Shown piece by piece: positions 45,879-57,800 of a DNA stretch of 64,000 bases. Position 1 is the stretch's first letter, and each line of letters begins with the position of its first letter. Source of the stretch: Micromussa lordhowensis. Taxonomy: Eukaryota > Cnidaria > Anthozoa > Scleractinia > Lobophylliidae. Location: the NCBI GenBank assembly GCA_964020085.1, contig OZ026608.1:11564044-11628043 (forward strand), written 5' to 3'. The notes beneath the pieces are model-generated. The model searched no databases. It was not told the origin of the DNA and saw nothing but the letters and a program-made list of their open reading frames with translations. Made by a program: the position numbers and the translations under genes.

Positions 45879-48800
45879 GGCTTTATTTAAAGAGGGTAAA
45901 ACACTTAACAGTAGTCCTGAGACACTGATGACTCTGTGGCCCTCAATTTAATTACAATTACAAATATGGATTCTACAACTAATAGCAATAAATATTTCCA
46001 CTACCAAAGAAAATTAAACGTATATAATGTATATACAAATTACAGTCTAAGGAACATCGCAGCCTTTTGTTCAGCTAAAAAGTATTTAAAAAGCTATGTT
46101 TAAAACTTGCTAGCGAGCCATTATTTCTAATATTGGCATTCATACAGTTCCAATCCTTTATAGTGAAAGTACGACCTCCTTCTGTTTCTCGTTTATACTT
46201 GGGGCAAATCAGATTTATGTTCGAATATCTAGTGGCTCGATTATGAATTTCTGAATTTCTAACTAATAGGCTATTTAAATAACTAGGCGTAATATAATTG
46301 TGGACCCGCTTATACACTAGTGCGCACCTCTTTATTAGAGATTGTTTGGTAAAAGGGAGCCAGTTTAGATTATTAAATAATACGCCTGATGGTGTAAATC
46401 TTTCAGCATGAAGTATAATGCGTGCCGCTCTTTTGGTGACCACGTAACCTGCGATCGGGCGTCCTTTTATTTTCGTGGCGGAAGGAACGCCTGATACAAT
46501 TACTTGACTATTCGTCTGCCGCCCCGGAAGTAAAATAAATTAAAATATCTGTCAGCGAGAATGTCGGCGATGCCATCAGATAAGACTGAAAGAGCATAAA
46601 AACGACATAAATAAAATCTACCATGTTGCCACAGTACGCACTTCATCGACAGCCGAGACCTTTGTCTGATGAATAGCGCCAAACTGCAAAGCTTTTCGCC
46701 ATTGATCGCTAAGCCATTGTTCGGCACTTCCAAACACCAGCAAACATGTCGGTCTCGCTGTCTCCCCGGATTGATTCCCCAATAGCCGCAGCGCAGATTC
46801 AACAATCCATTTTTTCAATGGAACCAACTTTTCCTTTCGGATGTAGTCCAACAGACTCGACACAGCAACGGTGGTTTTTGATATGGCGTTGGCTGTACGG
46901 CCCATATGAAACAACACTTTTGGAATTAAATGATAGATAGCGCTCTTGCCGAATCCCATCGGTAGCACGGCTAAAACATCTCTCCCATGGCATACATTTC
47001 TACGAATGCTTTCTGTTTGTTCATCTTTGTGAGTTTTGTGAACAAAACTCTCAAGAGAAGCATTTAAAGCTGACAAAAACTCGCTCTCTTCACTCGCATC
47101 GTCAGACGCAATATGGAATGAGATTTCTTTGACCGGAAGTCACACTGCCACACAGGTAACCAATCATGACTTAGTTCTATTAGTACCTTTTGTTTCTTGA
47201 CCAATCAGAGAAAAGTCCAGATTTTGGACTAGCACCAGGCGAATTGTCAAGTAATTGTATCAGGCGTTCCTTTCCCGCCGCGAAAAAAGGGACGCCTGAT
47301 CGCAGGTTAGTGTCCACGAGGCCACCGAGTTAAAACCTCAGTTATGTCAAGTTTTCTTCGGTTTTTAGGTCATGTATAAAACGTATACAACAGGACAACT
47401 TCGAATAAAGACTGTATTCCAGAATAACAATACACAAGACAGCTTTCACGCATTCCTTTTCATGTTTTCTCAAGAGTGTTCATCGAGAGTTCAAAGTTCA
47501 ATTCGTGGGGGGTAGAAAACACACAACATCCACGTGACACTCTACATCCAGTTTTCAACACACTCCCCCGCGTTGATTGAATGTCATCAATCAAAGTTCA
47601 GAGTTCAATGTTCAATTAATCTTACGGATAACAATCACAGGCATGTTGGCCACCTTGTGACAATATTTAGGGGGGAAGTTAGGGAGTTTTTCCCCTGAAA
47701 AGTAGGGATTTTTAGGGATAAATGGTTAAAAAGTAGGGCTATTTTAGGGCTTTTATTTAGGAAAGAATGAAGAATTCAACTAACCTTTTTACCACTGTTA
47801 TCCAAACAGAAAGATACTCAAATGAAATACTGGTTAATTTATAGCATTAATGACTTGGACAGGAAAGGGATCATGGCCTGGTGCATGCTACTGGTGTACA
47901 CAAGCGCAACACCGTGCGTATGCACAAATTCGCTCTTCAGAGAAAGGCACGGTTTTGGTGCAACAGCACAGGGTAAAATCAAAAAAGGCACAAATAAGGC
48001 ACGGTTTAGGCACAGGCAAGACACATTTTTGGCACTCTTTTGAACAGTTTAGGCACAGCTTAGGCACAGTTCAGGCACATTTTATGAACAGTCAGGCACG
48101 TTTTTGGGACAAGCATCATAATGATTCCTGGGATTCTTTGACCTTATATATCCTAGCCGGTTACAATAGTTCACAGAAGTGGTTAGAGATAGAATAGAGT
48201 GCTGTTTAAAATTCATTAGATTGAATAACAAAGATTATTTTTAGGCCTCACACAGATAAGTTTAAAGAATACTTTAAGAGCTCTTAAACACGCATCTTTG
48301 CCACTATTTTGCACTATTTAGGCATGGTCTGATCGAGCACTTGACGTACAACCTTAGGCACAACTTGGCACAGTTTAGGTATAACTAAAGCACAATGTTG
48401 GAACAACTTAGGCACAGCTTAGGCACGTTTTACCCACACAAATAAAAATATGTTGCACACCTCATGCACAGCCCAGGCACATTTTATGCACAAACTGTTC
48501 GTGCCAAGGCACGCTTTAGAAACTGATTTTAGAGCAACCGCATGCCTTGAAGAATTTTTGCCTTCAAAAAATGCTGTTTTTACCTTGCGAGTTTGGCCAT
48601 AGTCTAGATGTGGGTTTTCCCTATTTTTAAGAATTACCCAAGGAAGAAAGCTGAACTTGTGAGTATTTCAAAAATTGGTTTCTTATCTTCTCAATAACAA
48701 AAGGAACTAAAACAAAAACGATATTTTAAATTGTGGTTCAGTTTCCATGTAGAAGGATATAACATGACAATCCTGCTGTAAATTGTTGTAACTTCCTCAT

Positions 48801-51800
48801 TTTTGGATTGCCTACTGTCCTTGTTTTAAGATAATGAGTACCCATAAACCCGGCAATGACTTTTGTGGAGAAAGTTAAAGTGGGTAACTTTAATAAAAAC
48901 TGAGAGATTCTAAAATGTGCCTAGTGACTCCAAATGTTACGCGGAGCATTCAAAATGGCCCCGTTTTAGAGAACATTTTTGAAATACTTTCTTTCCTTCA
49001 ACCATATGTAGGCAGACATAAACTTTTTCAATGAGAAGATATTCACAAACGTCAACTTCTTGCCAAATATCAATGTGATCTGATTTTAAACAAGCTCACA
49101 AGAGCCAAATTTACAGTATATGATTTTTAGCCGTGTACACCAGTAGCGTGCACCAGACCTCATGCACATCGCGTCTTCAGGTAGGGCCAATGTAGAACCC
49201 ACGCCGAGCACTTTCAATGACATCAGTCGCGCTCAACCATCATAGAAAGGAAAAAAGTAGGGATTTTTAGGGGAAAATCGAAAAAAAGCTGAAAAAGTAG
49301 GGTTTTTTAGGGCAAGTGAAAATATTTAGGGATTTTTAGGAATTTTAGGGCCACCAACATGCCTGCAATCATAACGTGATAGAGTCAACTTAATAAATTT
49401 ATCTTAATCAGAATTCACGACAACAACGGGGACATCCTCGTCCCTCACTAGTCTAACAGAAACATTTTCCGCTTGGGGCACAGGATTGACAGCTTCAGTG
49501 TCTAACTTCACTTCCAAAGGATAGAGCCTCTGCAATGGGCGTCTCCATTCTGCAGTTGGTGAATTACCAGACTTAACTCTTACTACTGCACTTCGAACTT
49601 GACCATCTCGTCCTTGTGTTACTTCTCCATCAATCAATTCCTTCTTCATTTTACTTTGCTTGAGATTAGAAACAAATCGCAAAACATATGCGGTGACTCG
49701 CATCAGTCTTTGAAGACTACTGAACTTTTCCAAGGGAATGACGTAATCAAGGTTTAGCCGCTTTTCTGAAGTCGCCTCTCCAGAGGCAATGTTCACAAGA
49801 ACGGAACTGTCATGCTGTTTCTTGCTGTTGTTACAGTTTCCCTTCTTCAGTTCTATGCGAGGATCTGAATCATAACTTGTCACTTCAACAGAATTCATTT
49901 TAAGACTTGGCCACTGCTCCCTCTCACCTGTAAGAAACTCAGGGCCACGCCACCACAAATGATTGGCGATCAATTTCGAGGTCATTGACCCACGTGAACA
50001 GATGTCAGCTGGATTGGATTCTGTGGGGCAATAATTCCACTGAGCTGGCTTTGTTAGACGACGGATCTCAACCACTCTGTTTTGAATGAATTGCTTGAAT
50101 TCTCTACTTACACCCCAAATCCACCACAGAGCAATTTGAGAATCTAACCAGCAATGAACAGAATCAATTTTCAATGTTCCATCAAATGCTGCCGACACCG
50201 TATTGACTAATCGGGCCAGAATGAGAGCGCCTACTAACTCCAGTCGGGGTATGGTTTCTCCATTCATCGGGGCAGCTCTGGTTTTCGATGACACAAGCTG
50301 GGTGAAGACAGTTCCAGTGGTTGTTTGAATGCGTAAATACACAACTGCTCCATAGGCCTTCTCACTTGCATCAGCAAACCCATGGAGTTGAACACTTCGT
50401 AAATCTGCCGTTGACCAACCATGGAAGTAGTGTCTCTTCAGTTGTACCACTCCCACCTTCTTAGCATCTTGAATTAACTTTAACCACTGTTCATGGATAA
50501 ATGAATCCACAGGGTCGTCCCAACCAACCCCTGTCTTGCAAATAGATTGGAAGATGATCTTCAGTAGAATGATGACTGGACTTAGTAGACCCAGGGGGTC
50601 ATACAGCTTGCTTGTTGTACCAAGAATAGCTCTCTTCGTAACCAGACAAGTATTGTCAGTTTCCAGTGGAGAGCTCAGATCCAAGAGCAACAAATCTTTC
50701 TCCCTATCCCATCCAACTCCAAGTACTTTGAGTTTTGATGTGGTGGAGTTGTTCGCTGTCTCGAACAGAGAACTTGAGTAGGTTTCATCTTCCTCTTGAA
50801 TCGGGTGTCCCTTGACAAACCTGCTTGAAACTTGATGAGACTGACTTTCAGATTGCTCAATTCTTTCCTGCAGGACTTCGGAGTTGGAGACCCACTTTCG
50901 CATATTGAAGCCTCCATTCTTGAAAGATGACTTCAGATTCTCATACATCTCAAGAACTGAACTGTCGGAATCATCTCCACTAACAAAGTCATCCACATAC
51001 AAACTTTTCAGAACTCTTTCAGCAAACTCTCTGGGGATGTCAGCAGAGGATAAGTGATGACGAATTGTTGCGTTTAATAAGAAGGGACTTGAGGAGACAC
51101 CAAATGCAATTCTTGCAAATCGATAAACTTGGAGTTTCGGGCGACTGCTTGTGATTTCATCAATCCACAGGAAACGAAGATAGTCACGATCCCTCGGGTG
51201 AACTGAAACATTTAGGAAGGCTTTCTCAATGTCTCCTATGAGGGCTACCTTGTGAACCCGGAACCTCAGGAGGATGTCATAGATGAGGGGAGACAGTGGG
51301 GGACCAGCATACAGACAGTCATTAAGGCTTGGTGTGTTCCTTCCTGATCGAGCACTGGCATCATAAACAATACGCAGCTTAGTTGTGTCCTTGTCGACAT
51401 GGATCACTTCATGATGAGGAAGGTAATGTACCTTACCCACACCATTATTAGTACCCCCACACCATTATTAGTACCCTGCACCACAGGTTCCACAATTCCC
51501 TGTTTTTCCTGATCTCGGATGACATCATCATAGTGCTTTAACACCTCGGGCTTCAAATTTAGACGTTTCAGCAGTGAAATCAGCCTTGACTTGCACAATG
51601 CAAAATTATCTGGAAGCAGCTCATGGTCTTCCTTGAAGGGTAGCTGTACTTGATATCTTCCCTCCGTAAATTCGACTTCGCTAACAAATTTGTCATACAG
51701 AGACAAACTGTCATTTTGAATCCCAAGTGATTCATAGTCCCAGAATTTTCCAAGTTTAGAGGCAATTTCATCCTGATTGACAACACTCGCTTCCACTTTC

Positions 51801-54800
51801 AGAACATGTGTTGCAGTAAGATTCACTGTGTTGCCATTGTCATTGTGAGACATAATCATGGTGGGGCCGGAGAGGACATATCCTAGTTTAGTGGCAAGAG
51901 CAACAGGTTCCCATGGTGCACCTCTCACTACAGTTCCTTCGACCAACGACCAATAATGATCGGCACCAATGAGAATACTGATAGGCAGATCTCCTCTACC
52001 ACACCTGTCAGCTAAAGATAGGCCATGCAGATGTTCGCAGCTAGACTGAGCAAGCTCTGTGGGTTGTTGGGTCAGGGGACCACATATGACTGGCACCACA
52101 TAGGCTTGTATGTAAACAATTTCATCACACATGGTTTTGATACCCACTTGAACAATTTCGCATGTTCGTAGTCTGGCATCAGACTCGCCAAAAGTTTTAA
52201 TCAGAAGTGACTCTCTACCAATCACTGGTAACTTCAGTTTGTCTTAAGGTCCTTAGTTACGTAAGATCTTTGACTGCATGAGTCAAATACCAGGCGAACA
52301 CTTGGGGAATAACTGTCATTATCTGGACGCACAACTTCAGCGGTTGCCGTCTGCAACAAAACCGACCCTCTAGACTGATCCACATACATACTGGTAGATA
52401 TACTGGCCACATTATCTTGATCTTGCCCACCCAGGGTTGATTGAGAATCACCACAGATTGCTACATGGTGAGCTCCTTGACATTTAAGGCATTTCATATG
52501 AGCTTGACAGTTACGTGCCAAATGTCCTTGCTTGAGACATAGGAAACACTTGCCTTTCTTTTTAAGAACTTCTTTTCTAGATTCGGTACTTGTGACAACA
52601 TTACACTTAGAGCTCTGATGGTTTTGATTGCAAAATGAACACCAAACACGAGAAGACTGCTTATCCTTAGAACTGTCAGTGTACAAAGCTGATGTGGAAA
52701 GTGGGAACTCACCTCTCTGATTTGAGGATTTGAACTCCTTGTTGTTGACAAGACATTGTTCTCTCAGTTGCAGTTCCTTGTGAAATTCAACCAAAATATC
52801 TTTCAGATTCCATGTCTCCGATTCCAGATTCCGTGTGATAGCGATTCGAAATTCCTCCGGTAGTTTCTGCATAACTATTGGTGTTAAGAAGCAACCATAC
52901 ATCTCGGAGGAGATTTCCATACCTTCCAATCCACGAACATGAGATTCCACTGTGTCGTGCAAGCTTCGGAGTTTCTTAACTTCGCCAATCGATTCCACCT
53001 TGGGGAGTTTGGTGAGCACTTCGATATGGCTAGAGATCACCATCTGTCGATTCCCGAATCTTTGTTTAAGTAGATCAACTGCCTTTTCGTAGTTAGCACT
53101 CGTCAGGGCTAGGCCAGCGACTGAACTCTGCGCGGTGCCAGTGAGAAGTGACTTCAAATAGTTGAATTTATCCACGGAAGACAGATTTGGGTTCTTGTGA
53201 ACCGCAGACTCGAAAGATTCCCAGAAAGGATACCATTGCATGGGATTTCCGTGGAATTTCTTGAGCTCAAGCTTGGGTAACTTTGCATGAGTGAAAACCT
53301 TCGAAACGTGAACTTGAGAATTTCCCGCGCTTTCGAGAGAAACAGGTTGCACCACAGAAGGGGATTTCTGACCCTTTTCCTTACTTTCTTGAGCTTCCAA
53401 AACAGATTCTAACTCTACAATACACTCCTGAATAGAGCTCATTAGCTCACAGCTCTCACAGACTTCGGTATCAATAACTTTAACGTCATCCACCAGATCC
53501 ACAATTTCGCGGTCGAGCGATTGAAGCTCCGAATACTTCGTTTCAAGAGCGGTTCGAAGAAATTTCAGCCGTTTCACTTCGATGGGATTACCTTGAGTGA
53601 TTAACCCTTTAGCATCTTCGATAGTTTTCTGGACAAACTTTCGATGACCGTCGCGAAATTTCCTCAGATTCTTCAATTTCTTCTTCTCCGAGTGCGACAT
53701 GTCACCCACGTGCTTCCAGCTCGCTTTCACAACAATTTCATTCAAGACGTTCTTGAGAGCGGTAGAATCCCGGTTTTCGGTTCCCGGGTCTCGGCACCAA
53801 ATGTATAAAACGTATACAACAGGACAACTTCGAATAAAGACTGTATTCCAGAATAACAATACACAAGACAGCTTTCACGCATTCCTTTTCATGTTTTCTC
53901 AAGAGTGTTCATCGAGAGTTCAAAGTTCAATTCGTGGGGGGTAGAAAACACACAACATCCACGTGACACTCTACATCCAGTTTTCAACAGGTCAGTTTTA
54001 GTTCAGATTGTCAGTGTTTTCTCAGAATTCTACCGTTGTAATATCGTGGCATCACTGTGAGTCGTGCTCATGGCCTTTCGTGCATTAAACGTTCAAGTCA
54101 AAGTTATTTGTACCGTGGTTTGTCACAGTTCGCAGCTACACTTTTGCTCACTTTTTTGTTCACGGCGATCAACGTAAGCTCAGCCGTGTGTCACCCTTCA
54201 GCCAGTTAATCAGTCAGTCACCCACAGATCAATCAGTTAGCTTGTCAGTCAGTCAGTCAGTTAATAATCTTTCAGCCAATAAGTCAAACGGTCAGTTAAT
54301 CAGTTATTTGCCTATCCATCCACCATTCACTCATCCATCCATCCATCCATCCATCCATCCATTCATTCATTTGTTCATTCATTCATTCATTCATTCACTC
54401 ACTCACTCACTCACTCACTCACTCACTCACTCACTCACTCACTCACTCACTCACTCACTCACTCACTCACTCATTCATTCATTCATTCATTCATCCACTT
54501 GTTCATTCATTCATTCATTTATCTATTCATCCATCCGACCATCGGCATCCACAGACATTCTGCCTGACTGTCTGTCTGGCTGACTAGCTGTCTAGGTGTC
54601 AGTCAGTCAGTCAGTCAGTGAGTCCGTCCGTTCCTCCGTTGGTCTAACAAGCGTGAAAAGAAAAATTAGAAAGAACGCGTGATCGCAGGTTATACCGTCG
54701 GTCAATCAGTCTGTCAGTCAATCTTTTAGAGAGTCAATCGGTTAGACTGGTCTGTAAATTGATGAACAATTTAGCTCCTTTTACCTCTATACAGCTGGAA

Positions 54801-57800
54801 GAGCCACCAACAACAGGAAAGTCAAAATCTATCAAGAGGTTAAACTCCAGCTGGAATTCAACGCCAAGAGTCACGCCATATACGATGGTTTCGCGGGTCT
54901 GAGGAAAATAGAAATTACAATGTTAACATTATAGACCTTGCCAATCTGAAAAGAGTAAAACTGTGGCACTGTAATTTGGGATACTGGTTCTTTTTAATTC
55001 TAACATAACGTGCAAGAGCAAAAATATACTTTTCCTGCTGAACACTTCGACGGGTTTTAGAAGAGAACTGTACGCGTGCTTGATATTGAGTGTAAAATGT
55101 CTTAGGCTTGAAACTCACAAACGCCAAGAAATAAGAAAATTGAGGTTAAAATAGTCGATGGAATATTCCAATGCATGCATTTTTCGGCGATCTGTAATCA
55201 TAACTTTATTAGTCATGCCATAAAAAATGTCAAATATTGGAGAGCATAGATATAATCGTTGAATATTGTACTTCACTGGCACTTTTAAGTAAAACTGACA
55301 AAAGTTCAAATGAGGCCTGAAACTACTATAAAATTGATGTTCAGTAAAAATCTTTTTTTAAAAAAAGAATGCCTTATGAACATCAATTTTACAATAGTTT
55401 CAGGCCTCATTTGAACTTTTGTCAGTTTTGTTACAGAGCATTATTTAGCTTAACGATTTATTACTTTAGATTCTATTTCATTATCCTGCTTCATATGTTT
55501 TAAATTAACTCATATTCATTATTCACTTTTAATTTTTGCCTGCAAATTAAATTACCTGTTGTCATTATAACTTTCATGTAGCCAAGTATATTGCGCAAAA
55601 AAATTATATATCATGTTGCCAAGTTGTGTTGTGGCGTGTTATGTTGTGTTGCTTTTTATTGTATGAAAACTTACAATAGTTTTACTCCATTTTTTATCCA
55701 CTGAGGTTTCGGCTTTGGTTCCGGCTCTCCATTCGTACGTACGGTGCAGGACCTCTACAGCTAAATCTCCGAATTTGAGGATCACTTCCACCCCTATTTC
55801 CATGGCCTCCTTAACTTTTGCTTCCACCCATACTTTCCCTTCCCCTGATATGTCAATTCCTATCACCTCCTTATGAAACAGTTTGATTCTTTTCTTGAAT
55901 GTTTCTGAAATACTCCTTTTACGTCTGGTGAGACTTCCATCCAACGGTGAAGATATATTTTGAGCGTAAGTTGAGCTATTAGTCGACTTCTGACTTGAAT
56001 TAGAAGGTTGATACGTATTTTTGGCTCCCGGTTCAACCAGCTTCACAAACGAGTACTGAATTCTAACCATTTCGGCCTCAGCAAAGTTAAAGGCACGAGT
56101 CTCGATAAGGGTCACGTGGCTAAAAACCGTTGTGTTCAACATGGTGACATTGACACCACTATTAGTGCGCATCGGTGTTCCAAAATTCAGCTGTTCAGAC
56201 AAGAAAGCGTGGCTTTCTGTTACCATTCCATTGCTCTTGTTAACGGACGCTTGGTCATTGTATGCAATACCCATGTCAGTTGCTGGTTTAAAGTTGACAA
56301 GATCAGAACGATCGAAATGATTCTTGATGAAGACAAACCCATTGTCTGATGTATTTGCTTCCCTGTGCATTTTCACTGCTCCTGGGACTCGTAGAGAGTC
56401 CTCAGGGTTCAGCTGTTTTGTTAGACTCAGCTTCTGTCCGTCGATATCTTCGTAAAGATCTCTTTCCAATGCTGGTAATAGCTGATCGAGTATCCCGTAC
56501 ATAAAGCGAACAAATTCTTTGGCTGTTGCTTTCTTTCCAAAAAGTTCGAAAGGGTCAGCTCTGGTCCCATTGTTACCGCGTGTGGCTCGTGAACTAGAGA
56601 GTAATGAAATGCCATGAAATGCAGTCATTGCATTGATTAATGTTACTGAAATCGTTAGACACCGATATTGTTAGGTTGCATTTTTCCGTGATAGGCATTA
56701 TTTGAGATCATTTACATGTCAAACGTTTCTACTATAAAATAAATGATTATAATATTACAGAGGAAGCCACATCAGCCTTAGCTAGTTTTCATCTGGGTCC
56801 TCTAACCTGGTCGAATTTGAATTTGAAGATGTTAGTTTTTTGAGGAGGGAGATCTAGCGAGAACGAGCAACAAACTAAAGCCACATATGGGCACCAAGAA
56901 CCCGTTTCTCGAAAGCCTCGGAAACTTTTCGTGCCCGTAAAGCCATTTTTAGTTATCTGTATCGAAAAACGGAGAAGTGTATACGCCTGAGACTTTTTAT
57001 ATGAAGGGAATCTCTATCCATATTAAGAATACGTGAATAAGAAAGCTCTGTAATCGTAGGGTTTCGGATTTTGCGGGACCTTCCAGAGAAACGGGCCTCA
57101 GGCCGGAAGATTATCAAAAATTCATGAGGTGTATTGCAGCAATAAAGAACTTTACCAATATGATTTAAGAGTTTACATAAGACATAATTATAATCAACGG
57201 GGCCGTGGACACGCACTCTTGTTCACCTTCGTAGCCCCTATGTTAGCGAAAGCATCGTTTTACGTAATACATAACGAAAATTGCCTTTACATCAATCGAT
57301 GGAAAACTAAATCTCTAGTTCACTAAATTATACGCGTTTTACCAGGAGACAAGGTGCGATCAATCAATCAATCTATCAATCAGTCATTTGTTTACCCACG
57401 AACCGTCTACTGAGCTAAGAGCTCGTTTAAAATACCTACGTGCAGATAAAAGACGAAAATAACAAAATCAAAAATATAATAAAATTATATCCATGTATGT
57501 ATAAAAGTTATTACAAAACCTAAATATATCACTATAAGAACTACTGAGATATCATCATAATTTAAACTACAATTACATACTACTCTCCCGTCCCTGGCCA
57601 GAGCCATTGTGTGGTGTCCTTGCGCAAAGACAGTTTATTTGAATTTCACAGCGCCTCTCTCCACCCAGGGTTATGGCGGGATACCAGTGAATTAAATGTA
57701 GGGGGTAACCCTGTGATGGATTAGCATCCCATCCATGGGGGCGGGGGGGGGGGGGGGGAGTACATGTTCCTAAAGGCTTCATTATATTCTGCGGAAACGT

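Larger units (their letters stand above)
47373..53989 (-). mobile_element. BEL/Pao LTR retrotransposon, recently inserted, integrase lost
   Basis: Two identical 188-bp LTRs and a 5-bp duplication GGTCA (47368-47372 and 53990-53994) mark a young insertion in an intron, in sense with the host gene. Internal order on the minus strand: primer-binding site, gag, protease, RT, RNase H and then directly the C-terminal tail domain, with no integrase zinc finger or DDE core. A 1728-bp DNA element (47638-49365) interrupts the 3' untranslated part. BEL elements normally need integrase in cis or in trans. Confidence 0.92.

Noticed and set aside
47990..48500. CRISPR-like array
   Set aside because: Units are short and degenerate with no constant repeat or spacer, and the genome is eukaryotic.
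53701..53859. Longer gag start at 53859
   Set aside because: This part would be translated from the LTR and primer-binding site; the Met at 53700 is the first one in internal sequence.
54188..54583. 131-residue open frame rich in His, Ser, Thr and Leu
   Set aside because: It is translated simple-sequence DNA ((ACTC)n and (CATT)n), with no non-repetitive part.
56594..56670. Acceptor at TTTCAG near 56666 for exon 3 of the membrane protein
   Set aside because: It puts the exon in the wrong frame with a stop; the acceptor CTCTAG at 56594 keeps the frame.
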